From Thamnaconus septentrionalis (Eukaryota > Chordata > Actinopteri > Tetraodontiformes > Monacanthidae): a stretch of DNA of 64,000 nt. The notes beneath the pieces were generated by a model. It was not told where the DNA came from, did not search any database, and saw nothing but the letters and a program-made list of their open reading frames with translations. Below, piece after piece: positions 34,318 through 45,430 of the stretch (positions within the stretch are counted from its first letter, which is position 1; every line of letters starts with the position of its first letter). Location of the stretch: assembly GCA_009823395.1 (NCBI GenBank), contig CM020510.1:1439273-1503272 (forward strand), given 5' to 3'. A program made the position numbers and the translations under genes.

Positions 34318-36570
34318 ATGTCGGCTTCTTGGCACGATGACGACGAGGATTTTAAAATCGGAGGAAGAGCGGCGCTGAAATCCAAGCCACGGTTCTCCTT
34401 CACCGAGGTGAAGATGCTGCTGGACGCAGTGAGGAGGAACAGATACATCATCCTGAGTGAGTAGAAGACGTTGGATCTGTGTTGAGGAGATGTTCTTGGT
34501 TTTGTGTGTTTGTGTCAATTAATGGGATGCTGAGTGACAGATTTGACAAGACTGTGAGCAGCGTGGGATGACGTCTGAGACAAGAACATGACTAGAAGTA
34601 AACATTGAACGAATGCGTGTTTACTTTATTAGTTTGAAGTTTCTGTCATGAGATTCATCATCCATCTGCTGCAGAGGCTGAAGGCTGCTTATCAGGAAGG
34701 GTTGAGCTTCCGGTGGCGATGGCTGCGTGCGGCCCTGCTTTATCTCTTCACACTTTCCGAGAGACTTGAGAAAAAACATTTTGTCTGATTCATTTTTCTC
34801 TCATTTTGAAAACCCAGTGAGGTCCTGGGTCTTCCTTGTTCATGTTCATTAAAGCTCCAGTGTGGAAAATTTGGCTTGATATATGAAATTTATATTGGTC
34901 AAAGCTTGACATACCGACTCCAGCAGATGTTTGTAGCTCAATTGGGAAGAAGATTAAATATTTATGGACATCCTCATCAGTGTTCTCAGGCCACGAAATA
35001 AACAAAACAAAACAAAAAAAAAACACATTCAAATCAAATCCTAATGAATATCAATTCAGCTCTGACACACATTGCACAACTGTAGTAGATTTTCAGTAAA
35101 ATTTCTCTTTTACTTTTTTTTAACAAGGAAAAAACCAGTTGCGCTCACCTGTTTGTATCTTTCACACAACAGAATTGTTTGCAGTTCAGTGTTTAGTCAG
35201 GAAAAGGAACCTCCAACAAACACATGAGATTTAGTTCCATTCTCTGTCTGTCTGAGAAACACTCCAGCATTGCAGAGTGAGGATGTGAAAAAACCAGGAG
35301 TTAACTAGAGTCACGTCTGAAGTTCAGGTCAGGCCCCTAACAGAAGAGCTGGTGTTGACTCTTCTTCTCTCCCCTGTAGAGAAGTTTAACCAAGGAGTAT
35401 CAGCAGAGTCCAAGAAGCTGGCCTGGGCTGAAATCACCAACCAGATCAACGCACTGGGAGAGAATCACAGAGAGGTCTGTCTGTCTGCCTGCCTGTCTGC
35501 CTGTCTGTCTGTCTGCCTGCCTGCCTGTCTGTCTGTCTGTCTGCCTGCCTGCCTGTCTGTCTGCCTGCCTGTCTGTCTGTCTGTCTGCCTGTCTGCCTGT
35601 CTGCCTGTCTGTCTGCCTGCCTGTCTGTCTGCCTGCCTACCTGTCTGTCTGTCTGCCTGCCTGTCTGTCTGTCTGCCTGCCTGCCTGCCTGTCTGTCTGT
35701 CTGTCTGTCTGTCTGCCTGCCTGCCTGTCTGTCTACCTGTGTCTGTCCATCTGCCTACCTGTCTGTCTGTCTGCCTGCCTGCCTGCCTGTCTGTCTGCCT
35801 GCCTGTCTGTCTGCCTGCCTGCCTGTCTGTCTGTCTGCCTGCCTGCCTGCCTGTCCATCTGCCTGCCTGTCTGCCTGTCTGTCTGTCTGTCTGTCTGCCT
35901 GCCTGTCTGCTGCCTGCCTGCCTGTCTGTCTGTCTGCCTGTCTGTCTGCCTGTCTGCCTGCCTGTCTGTCTGTCTGCCTGCCTGCCTGTCTGTCTGTCTG
36001 CCTGCCTGTCTGTTTGTCTGTCTGCCTGTCTGTCTGCCTGCCTGCCTGTCTGTCTGTCTGTCTGCCTGCCTGTCTGTCTGCCTGTCTGTCTGTCTGCCTG
36101 CCTGCCTGTCTGTCTGTCTGTCTGCCTGCCTGTCTGTCTGTCTGTCTGTCTGTCTGCCTGCCTGCCTGCCTGCCTGTCTGTCTGTCTGCCTGTCTGTCTG
36201 TCTGTCTGTCTGCCTGCCTGTCTGCCTGTCTGTCTGTCTGTCTGTCTGCCTGCCTGCCTGTCTGTCTACCTGTGTCTGTCTGCCTGCCTGCCTGTCTATC
36301 TGCCTGCCTGTCTGTCTGCCTGCCTGTCTGTCTGCCTGTCTGTCTGTCTGTCTGTCTGCCTGTCTGTCTGTCTGTCTGTCTGCCTGCCTGCCTGTCTGTC
36401 TGCCTGCCTGTCTACCTGTGTCTGTCCATCTGTCTGTCTGCCTGCCTGTCTGTCTGCCTGTCTGTCTGTCTGTCTGTCTGTCTGTCTGCCTGCCTGCCTG
36501 CCTGTCTGTCTGCCTGCCTGTCTACCTGTGTCTGTCCATCTGTCTGTCTGCCTGCCTGTCTGTCTGCCCG

Positions 36571-36602
<32 letters not shown>

Positions 36603-39457
36603 CCCGCCTGCCTGCCTGTCTGCCTGCCTGCCTGCCTGCCTGCCTGTGTAGAAAACACTCCACACCATTGAGTGAAGGTGTTTATTTTATTCCAGGTGCG
36701 TCAGATCATGAAGAAGTGGGCCGACCTGAAGTGCGATGGCAAGCGGCGGATCGTCGCCTTGAGGGGTCCCAACGGCAAGAACGTCAGGAAGAAGCGTCTG
36801 GGCCCGGTGGAGCAGATGGTCCATAAGATCCTGATGATGAGTCCAAAAGGAGGTGAGAGGATGAGAGCAAGGAGGTTGTAGTGTCTGCCGTTCAACACTG
36901 TGATTGAGACAGGAGTCACTGGAAGAGCAGAAGGTAGAAGCTGAGTTGAAGCAGCTCCCCATGGTCACCTGCTCAGTTCTGTTGTCTCTCTCTCTCTCTC
37001 TCTCTCTGGTTCTGCTTTATCTGGACCACTTGAACCACCTGCCAGTCTTACTTTCTGCACTCGTGGTCTGTTTGAATATGACGTCATTTTAGATGTTAGT
37101 CTGAAAAGTGTGGGCTAGAGCTTCAACAGTTTGGACCCACCTGGTTCTGCTTTATCTGGACCACTTCCAACACTGGAGATGCACTGAAGACATCAAATAT
37201 ATGAGCAAGATATGAGGATGAAAAGAAAAAAAAAGGTTAAATACCTAAATATGTGATGTTCTATATGTTTTATATGAAGGGTGGCTACTCTAGAGCATCT
37301 AAAATATAAAAGTGGTTTGAGTGATTTCACACCTTTTTTGTTTCATACATTTTCCATATGTGTTCATCCATGGTGTTGATGCCTTGAGTGATAATCTGCA
37401 ATGTCAGTAGTCATGAAAATGGAAGAAAAACCATGAAATCAGAAGGATGTGGCCAAACTCCAAACATCAGCGCTGTACCAGAGTCAGCTGGTTGATAGTT
37501 GACCCTAAAAAGTCCAAACCTGCAGCGACTCCTCTGCTTCTGCTGCAGGTCCCTCGGCTGACGTCCCTGGTGAGAGGAGAGGCCGCTGAGATCTTCGGTG
37601 TCTTTAAAAATCTCAACCTGTTCTGCTCTCAGATGGTGACAGCGACGCAGAGGTTGGCCAGGATGAAGAGTTCTCCAAGCTCTACGGTCAAGGAGGCCGA
37701 TCCGCGGAGTCGGACCCCTTGTCCTACATCGGCCTGACGGACAGCTCCTTCTCCGTGGATTTCTCTCCTCCGTCCTCACCGGAGAAGGAGCCTGGCGGTG
37801 AGTGGAGCTGAGGTTCCGTTGCTTTCAGGTGGAGCTTCACGCTTGAAGCTGATCTGCTTGCTGAGGAGGCTGCTGGTCTTCAAGAGCAGCTTAGAGACGC
37901 TGACTGTCTGTGCTTGAACACCTTTGACTTCTCCACTTCAGCTCGTTTGCTTGCTTCAAGGTGGTTTTGGTAGTTTGAGGTCATTGAGCACCGGCGTTGT
38001 GCTGCAGTGCAGTGCAGTGCAGTGATGTTGTTGTGTTGTGTTGCGGTGTTTCCAGGTGAGTTCCAGTCCTCTGACTACGAGATGCCCGACGATGCAGGTA
38101 AGACTGAGACGCTGTTCCCTCCGTCTTTCTTCCTTTCTGTCTGCTGGTGTTGTTTTACAAAACTACCGTAGTTCAATTGTTAACTGGCTCGCAGAATGAC
38201 TTGACTCACTAAGTGTTTCTCCATAAATTACTTTGTGCACTTAAAGGAAACGTAAGACCTAAAAGTGAGAAGATTTCTGCTTCTTCCGTTCTGCATTCGT
38301 AGTTTGTGGAATTTTTTAGAAATTTTGCTTTTATTCTGTGAAAAAACTGTCATGGAAGCGCAGCTGATGTCTTTGACTTGAATTAACTGACCAACAACAG
38401 TCACAAGACACATTTGTTCAATTAAGAAAAAATGACTAATAAATAATGAACATGTTTTTTTTTTTTTTTTATAAATAAAGTTTCAGCAGTCTCGTGCAAA
38501 AAGTGGTGCAAACACTCAAATCAATTCTCTGAAGCGACTCTAAAGCAACGGCTGATTCTCTCCAACAGATCAGAACATTAAGCGTCCTTTAGATCTTCAG
38601 TCACCAAACCAGCAGACCGATCCGCATCTTTGCGCTTGTTGTAGTGGTTTTACGGTCATTCGGGACCTTTGCTGCTGGTCGATCCAGCGAATAGCTGCGT
38701 GTCGGGTCGAGCGACGACCCCTCTGGTTTGACCCCGTCGTGTGTTTCTCTGCCGTCCAGCAGAGCGGGCGATGGACTTTGAGGACGACGACTCCTTGTTC
38801 TCGTCGTCCTGCCCCGACCAGCCGCCGCCGCCGCCGCCGCTAACGCTAACCTCCTCCCTATCCGCCGCAGAGCACCTCGCAGACGGCGCCGCGCCGCGGA
38901 TCAAGCTGCTGCACACTTACTCCCGCTCCACCAGCCAGAACCACTCCTCCTCCTCCCCCTCCAAAGCGCCGTCGGGCCCTTCCTCGTCCTCGCCGCCGAC
39001 CTCGCCCAAGGCGTCCAACGGGATTCCCTCCTCGGCTCCCGCCGCCACTTCCGAAGGCCGCCAGCCATCGCCGCCGCCGTCTCGCTCCTCCTCTTCCTCC
39101 TCCTCCTCCTCGGCGCAGCCGTCCAAGACCCCGTCGGACCCCCTGCCCTCGGGCGGCTTGGCCAGCGGGGGGCGCCAGCAGCTGGCCCAGGTGGCGCAGC
39201 AGAGCCTGCAGCAGCAGCAGGCCAGCCGCACGCTGCTGGCCAGCGTGTCGCGCTCGCTGGAGACGCTGGCCCAGTCGGTGCAGCAGCTGGTGGAGGCGCA
39301 GCAGGAGTTCACCTCCGAGTCGCTGCAGCTGCAGAGGGAGGCGCTGGCCGTGCTCAGGGACTTCTCCGGCTCGGCGCTCGCCATGCTGAAGGACAAGAGC
39401 GGCGGCGGCGGCGCGGCGGAGCGGCGGCAGCAGCAGCACGCCACCCCACGCTTCTGA
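34318..39457 (+). CDS. Myb/SANT-like DNA-binding nuclear protein (NAIF1/MYPOP-like architecture)
   Basis: Six coding exons: 34318-34456, 35380-35474, 36696-36852, 37633-37797, 38056-38097, 38760-39457. Phases join exactly to 431 residues. Residues about 22-115 form a Myb/SANT-like domain: 'KPRFSFTEVKMLLDAVRRN', 'FNQGVSAESKKLAWAEI', 'QINALGENHREVRQIMKKWA', 'DLK', then a basic end 'RKKRLGPVEQMV'. An acidic middle follows, then a long Pro/Ser-rich part, and a C-terminal helical region with heptad-like Leu/Gln ('LETLAQSVQQLVEAQQEF', 'LQLQREALAVL') that could mediate oligomerisation. N-terminal SANT plus C-terminal coil is the plan of NAIF1 and MYPOP; I cannot name the orthologue. The last exon is much more GC-rich than the rest. 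An in-frame TGA just upstream supports this start. Confidence 0.82.
35475..36650 (+). repeat. 1.2-kb (TCTG)n/(CCTG)n tract filling an intron
   Basis: The tract starts at the donor itself (gag|gtctgtctg) and runs, with few interruptions, almost to the acceptor at 36695. It mixes TCTG and CCTG units with rare TCCA, TACC and CCCG units. All reading frames in it (439 and 270 residues on the plus strand) are cysteine/leucine repeat artefacts. Confidence 0.97.
37549..37569 (+). CDS. Candidate 21-nt microexon of the Myb/SANT-like gene
   Basis: Strong acceptor 'cctctgcttctgctgcag' and donor 'ctg|gtgaga' enclose 21 nt that enter and leave in phase 1, like the exons on both sides. It would add seven residues (GPSADVP) before 'DGDSDAE'. 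No transcript evidence. Confidence 0.4.
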
Positions 39458-40376
39458 GCAGCCCTGGCGCTGGGGTTTGACATCATCAAGGTTGATTTCT
39501 AGAACGCCAGCAAACCTGTGCTTCCAGTGTTGGCGGGCGAAAAGGTCACGGCAGGTACATGGAGCGTCGACTGGACGCCACTCCGCTTTGGGACTTTGCT
39601 TCCCGGCCGTCGGAACGCTTCGACGTCTGAATCAAAGCACATGAATGAACTTGAACCTGGCAAAGCAGCAGCAGCAGCAGGTGAGGCAGGCAGCCGTGTT
39701 TCCCTGCAGTGTTCACTGTACAGCTGTGGGAATTTGCCTCTTTTTTCCCTCCAATTTCAGACTAAAAATATTAATTTTGTTTTCAAAATCTTTACATCTC
39801 GACTTCTTTGTCTGAAGAAAAGATAAAAGAGAAATTACTCCACTGTAGTTTTAAAGCCAGTGGACGGTGAGGCCTCCTCTGGTGTCTCGGCTGTTTTTCT
39901 CTTTTCCAGTCGATTGGCCGCTGCTGCAGTTTCACAATAAAATACCGTCTCTCCTGAATTCACCCACTCTTTTTCCTCCGGCTGTCAGTCGTCTGTATGA
40001 CGCGCTGTGCAATGGTGGCAAACAGGTCTCACATCAACTCACCCTTGCCGAGCGGATGAGAACATTATTATTATTATTATTTTGCACACCTGTAGTTTAC
40101 CTGTGAAGTTGCTGCCAGTTTGGGTTTTTTTTTTTTTGTTGTTGTTACAGTTGAAGCTTTAGCACACATTAGCCCGGCCGTGCTATCTGTGTGCGTGTGA
40201 AAGTGCATTTCTTCTTGACCTGTGTAACCTGCAGTAACCCAGTAGACCACACGGTCACGGTGTTCATCTGGTCCTGGTCCAATGTGTCTGTTACTCCTGT
40301 GTTCACTGGACTGTGTTGCTCCAAGAAGGCGAGCTACTCTTCACTCGTGTCATCGATAAAGTCCGAGTTTTTTTTT

Positions 40377-40408
<32 letters not shown>

Positions 40409-40703
40409 GCACGAGGCAAACAGCGCCCATTTTCAAACGTCGACTTTTGGTTCAGTTTCTTTTCTGTTGAGTTTGTCGTGTACGGTATCTGCTGATTGCC
40501 TGCACTTTAACCGTGCCAATAGTCATCTTGAGGCAGTGGCTCTTCAGCCCAGCGCTGATATTAATCTCATTTTTTGTAAGGGCGCCGGAGCAACGACGGT
40601 GAAGTGTCTCCTTATGAAGTAGAGCTAAAAGCAACCTGCAGTAGCAAACAGTCAAAGTGCTAAAGTGCTGTGTCAAAGGTTTGAAAGTGATGGTACGCGT
40701 TGC

Positions 40704-40737
<34 letters not shown>

Positions 40738-40810
40738 CATTTCACGTTTTTCCGTCCGCTGTAACTTCAAGCTTTGTCACCTTTACTGTGTCCAAACATT
40801 GCAAATAAAG
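39458..40810 (+). other. 3' UTR of the Myb/SANT-like gene and following sequence
   Basis: Two candidate poly(A) signals: AATAAA at 39936-39941 and at 40804-40809. It holds (TTG)n at about 40377-40409 and (GT)n at 40707-40734. No further exon seen. Confidence 0.5.
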
Positions 40811-41069
40811 ATTCTAAGAATGATGTTTGAGAAAGTTGCAGTCTGCTGTCTTCAAAACCATCTTCAGTTGTTTCCACCGGGCCACTTTAGAGAAAGGAAA
40901 AAAAAACATGGGTGGAGGGAGCAATTCACTCTAACAGATTGAAACTACGCCAGTAGTTGGTATTTTGCATTCCACCACTCTGTCTAATGCTAAGCTATCA
41001 AAGGAAGGTCAGTTCAGTCAGATTTGAGCTGTTCAAGGTATTTTTTTGATGGATTTTTTGCGCAATGTG

Positions 41070-41335
41070 AGGAGCTCAGGGTGAGGAGCTCAGGGTGAGG
41101 AGCTCAGTCACTTTGAGGGACAGGGTGAGGAGGGAAGGGTGAGGAGCTGGGTCACTTTGAGGGACAGGGTGAGGAGCTCAGGGTGAGGAGCTCAGTCACT
41201 TTGAGGGACAAGGTGAGGAGGGCAGGGTGAGGAGCTCGGTCACCTTGAGGGACAAGGTGAGGAGGGAAGGGTGAGGGCAGCTGGGTCACTTTGAGGGACA
41301 GGGTGAGGAGGGCAGGGTGAGGAGCTCAGTTACCC
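41070..41335 (+). repeat. Minisatellite, 'gtgaggagctcagtcacttt' + 'gagggacaggGTGAGGAG' units
   Basis: Tandem copies of a roughly 60-bp unit made of smaller 'gggtgaggagctcag' words, directly upstream of the LINE 3' fragment. Probably expanded from the LINE itself, since 'gaggagctc..tca' leads on into it. Confidence 0.8.
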
Positions 41336-41640
41336 GGGAGGACCTTGGAGAAGAGCCGCTGCTCCTCCACATGGAGAGGAGCCAGCTGAGGTGGCTCGGG
41401 CCTCCTGGACGCCTCCCAGGGGAGGTGTTCCTGGCTTGTCCCACCAGGAGGAGACCCTGAGAAAGAGCCAGGACATGCTGGAGGGACTATGTCTCTCAGC
41501 TGGCCTGGGAACACCTTGGGGTCCCACTGGATGAGCTGGAGGAGGTGACTGGATCCAGGGAAGTCTGGGGGTCTCCGCTGAGACTGCTGCCCCCGTAATC
41601 AGACTCTGGATAATGCGGCAGAAGAAGAAGACATGTTGAA
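41335..41640 (+). mobile_element. LINE 3' end (Rex1/Babar-like C-terminus), copy in duplicon 1
   Basis: The sense frame carries pieces like 'LLLHMERSQLRW', then the usual 'gaaagagccaggacatgctg' + 'gagggactatgt' and 'gactgctgcccccgtaatcag'. This resembles the C-terminal coding and 3' end of a fish LINE (assigned from memory to Rex1/Babar). A second copy lies at 48530-48745, inside the other duplicon. Confidence 0.65.
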
Positions 41641-43525
41641 ATTTTATATTGTCACCCTATCATGTTTCTGCCAAAATTTGACAGCCTGAACTTGCACAAA
41701 TAATGCCAGTTATTTATTTCATACTTCTTAGACCAAATTTGTGTTTAAATTCTCTACTAGTAAATCCTCAGACTGACCAAGTGCTTGTAATCTGTACACA
41801 TCTTTTCTTTCCCCTGACGATTGACAGAAGTGCATCTGATATTCACTTTTGGAACAAGTCAAAGAAATGCCATGTTGCGTTTCATAAAGATAAGCCACGT
41901 TGTGCAACAGCCCTGCACTGAGTGAGAGATGGGTGGGGAGGGCAAATAGAAGAAGCGGCAGAGATACCTTCAGGGACTCTGACTGACTCTGGACCTGATA
42001 GAGACCTCAGACAGACAGCAGGAGACTTTCTGAGATGATCATGTTTCACGCAGTACTGATGGTGTTTGTTGCGCTCTGGGGGTCAGGTAAGTTCTAGTTT
42101 GTTTTTGTTTGTTTTTTACAATTTGATCAACTGGGTGGAGTCTGCATGTGCTGAGTAAGAGCGATACCTTTGAGCTGAAGAAAATGAAGTGGAAAAAAAA
42201 GAGAAAAGTCAAAGAATTCAAGAATAATTTTCCAAATCTTCTACTGGCCACCAACGCAAAGACGCAGTTTGACAAGTGCAGAGTGCAGAAAACGTAACCG
42301 TAAGCTTCGTTATTTATATGTTTGGCTTTTTGAATGATCTTTTCTCTGCTGTCTGATTAGTGGCGCCACAGAATTTCAGTTTTGACAGAGGAAGCAGCCC
42401 ATGTTCTGGATCCCTTGTGTCCTCCATCTATGAGTACCAGAGGGTGTTCACACCCAGGATGAATGAGTGGGATCTGGTTGCAGTAGCTGCCGTGTGCAGG
42501 CAGCTCAACTGTGGCGCAGCACTTTCAACACATACAGTAGAGTCGAGCAGACAAGAGCCTGGAGCGGTGTCATCTATCCCAGTGGTACTGAAGATCAACT
42601 GCTCAGGTGCTTCACTGATTTTCACTAATGTACAAAAGAGTCGCAGTACATCCACATGTACATTCAGAATCCAGATTTTAAAGAAAAACAGAAGACAATT
42701 ATTGTGGTCTAGTGTTGTTTAATCTGTTTGCATTATCTTCTCACTCTAGAATATATTAGACTGGAGAAAGGGACTCAGTGTTCAGGCATACCGGAGATCA
42801 GGTCAACTCTGGGAAACAAGTCATGGTCAGCCGTGTGCAAGGATGACTTTGACAAGTTGACTGCCGAGGTCGCCTGTCGGGAGCTCGGCTGCGGAGCGCC
42901 CTCATCCATTCAGGAGATAGTCTATGAAGAACGACAGGCTCCATCACTCACCACCATGTTCCGTTGTGAAGATCGTGAGTCTGCTCTCAGAAACTGTCTC
43001 AGCTTCACTGGAAAAGTCTGCACTTCTGAAAAAGCAGTCAATCTCACCTGTTCAGGTAAACAGTTTTGTTCGAGCCGCCAAATGTAACAATTGTGACCAT
43101 TTTACTTTAGGAGGGTATCACTGAAATGTTCCTTTTCTTTTCTTTTCGTCAGAGCCCAATAACGTTAGATTGGTTGGAGGACACAGTGGTTGTAGAGGAA
43201 CATTGGAGATGAGACGAGGCGTTGAATGGAAAGCATTAAGCGCACTGCCCAGGGGCTTCAGGTTGGCTGGCAGAGTATGTAGCCAACTGAACTGTGGCTC
43301 AGTCATCTCAGTTGGACTACGAGGGAGCAACTCACCTACAACTAAATGGGCCATAAAATATGACTGTGATGCATCGTCTCTTGCTGATTGTTATTTCAAC
43401 CTTGAATATTCAAGAAACAACGTAGAGATCACCTGCTCAGGTAAACAATTATATTTTTAAAATGGTTATAAATACATCATTCTTTAAAAAGTTTTTTTTT
43501 TTAAACAATTGTAGCAAGGAATATG

Positions 43526-43631
43526 CTGTGGTATTGTTTTGCTGTGTTCATAATGGCCTCCATCGAGCATAAATTGGATATTGTATCACGTTTCCAGCAG
43601 ACCATCCACCAGCCTCCTCTGGAGAATTCTT
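43526..43631 (+). other. Possible extra exon of the SRCR-Ig gene, copy 1
   Basis: Acceptor 'aacaattgtag' and donor 'gagaattctt|gtaagtc' enclose about 106 nt that stay open in phase 1-1 and hold a hydrophobic 'MLWYCFAVFIMAS'. The same stretch is unchanged in copy 2 (about 50575-50680). It has no SRCR marks. Confidence 0.3.
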
Positions 43632-44587
43632 GTAAGTCAATGATTTTACCTCTCAACCTCATCACAGATACATTATTGCTTTGCTGCTCTCTGTTTGCAG
43701 ACGCTATTCGACTGGTCAATGGAACAGACACATGTTCAGGTCGACTGCAGGTGAAGCCTAACTTGGAATGGTTCTCAGTGTGCGCAGAAGGCTTTACCCA
43801 GCAAAGTGCACAGGTGGTGTGTCAGGAGCTTGGCTGCGGTGTTCTTTCAGCTATGACCCGTGTGTTTACGGAACAAATAGAAACTCCGATGTGGGACTCA
43901 AATTTTGATTGTCAAGGAAATGAGCCAAGTCTCAAAGATTGCAGAAAATCTCCAAGGGAAAGAAAGTCATGCTTTCCTGGTGAAGCGGTTTGGCTTCGTT
44001 GCTCAGGTACACGCCTCGCTCAGGCAATGTCTCAAAAATTATTTCTTTTGAAGTCAGGTTTGCATCTGATCCATGTCATTCACTTGCTTTTGTTCAGATC
44101 CTGATGACTTTCGGTTGGGGGGAGGAACAAGCCGGTGCAATGGTCGACTTCAGCTCAAGCATAATGATGAGTGGAGAGACCTGGTTTTAAGTTCAGCGGG
44201 CCGTAGTATATCCGCCTTAATATGTCATTGGCTGAGTTGTGGCTCTCCAATTTCAATTGTTACAAGAAGAAGGTCCACACCACCAATTTGGTGGATTTAC
44301 AGCTCTTGTGTTAAATTTCACACTTTACTGAGGGATTGCGTTAAAACATTCGGTCAATCCAGTGAACCCAGCATGGACATTTACTGCTCAGGTAAATGCC
44401 AAATTGACAAAGCACATATACCTTTGATACTATGCTGATGATGTATTGATGGATTCGTTAAAATTTGATTGTTCTGCACACGGCTTTCATTTTCATTAAA
44501 ATCAACTATGGCTGTGCTGTTGGACTCACATATCATTAAGCCTCAAGATAAATAAGGCTGTATTATATTATATTATATTATATTATG

Positions 44588-44850
44588 ACCCTGCAATGTA
44601 CTGGTGACTTGTCCAGGGTGTCACCCTGCCTTCGCCTTCTGACAGCTGGGATTGGCTCCAGCAGAATTAGCAGGTATTGAAAACAGATGGATTGATGGAT
44701 GGATGGATATTATATTATATTATATTAAATTATGCTATCCATCCTGCACTCAGTGTTGCAGGGCTATGCTGCAGCCTATCCCAGCTGTCATAGGGCGAAG
44801 GCAGGGTCGGCAGGCAAGTCTCCAGTTCATCGCAGGGCTATGTTATATTG
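44588..44850. mobile_element. Inverted pair of SINE-like repeats in the SRCR-Ig intron, copy 1
   Basis: Plus-strand 'gaccctgcaatgtactggtg' + 'acttgtccagggtgtcaccctgc' ending in (GGAT)n, then within 150 bp the inverse ('catcgcagggc', 'cagctgtcatagggcgaagg'). This is the fish repeat with a GATG tail. The same pair occurs in copy 2 at about 51640-51895. Confidence 0.6.
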
Positions 44851-45269
44851 TATTATGTTATATTATATTGTAGTGCATAAGTTTTGTACTGTGTCTCCAC
44901 ACACCTGCCCTCTCCTCAGACTCTGTCAGGCTGATCAATGAGACTCGTACGTGTTCCGGCATGCTGGGTGTGAAGTCCAATGGATCGTGGTTCCCTGTCT
45001 GTGAGAACGACTTAACCCAGCAGAATGCAAAGGTTTTCTGCAGAGAACTCGGATGTGGGCCCCTTCATCCCAGCAGTTGGCCCTCCATGGAAACCCAGGG
45101 GAAGAAGTCTGGGCCCAAAACATTCATTGTCAAGGCAATGAATCGGTCCTGCTGGACTGCCAGTGGCTCACATCGGTTAGAGACGAGTGCTCTCCTCTCA
45201 GAGTGTCACGCTGACCTGCTTGGGTACGTCAAGAGTGGTGGTTTTCCTTTGTCTTGGCATCTTGCTTGC

Positions 45270-45430
45270 GTGGCAAGGCGCAGAGGGCCGGGGGGGGGGC
45301 TTCGAACCCCAGACTCCCGGGTAATAGCCATGTGCGCTTAACCATTCGGCCAAAGGGATGTCCCTTTGGCCAAGTAGCCAGGGCGCATGATCAATTGGAG
45401 GCATAGTGACAGGACCACTACTCTAACACT
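45270..45430 (-). mobile_element. tRNA-derived SINE inserted in SRCR-Ig copy 1 only
   Basis: Read on the minus strand it has an A box 'TGGCCGAATGGTTAAG' and a B box 'GGGTTCGAAGCC', as in a tRNA-Ser/Leu-like head. It interrupts an intron that in copy 2 reads straight from 'catcttgcttg' to 'ctctgactg'. 'cttgc' at both edges may be the target-site duplication. A 24-base palindrome (11-bp arms) lies at 45348-45371. Confidence 0.7.

Noticed and set aside
35475..36650. CRISPR-like or satellite array
   Set aside because: No spacers and only a four-base unit; plainly a microsatellite.
35352..36826. Very long plus-strand open frames (439 and 270 codons) rich in Cys, Leu, Ser, Val and Pro
   Set aside because: They are translations of the TCTG/CCTG repeat, which has no stop in any frame. 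Only the first about 31 codons belong to a real exon.
38858..39489. Minus-strand frames of about 190 codons across the last exon of the Myb/SANT-like gene
   Set aside because: GC-rich shadow frames of a real plus-strand exon; no family motif.
42607..42720. Longer first SRCR exon running past 'INCSG' in both receptor copies
   Set aside because: Copy 2 meets an in-frame stop, and the phase-1 end at 'TCAG|GT' matches all the other SRCR exons. The donor there (GTGCTT) is poor, so doubt remains.
45299..45352. A functional tRNA gene on the minus strand
   Set aside because: A and B boxes are present, but the acceptor and anticodon stems do not pair well, and the piece sits in a SINE-like insertion.
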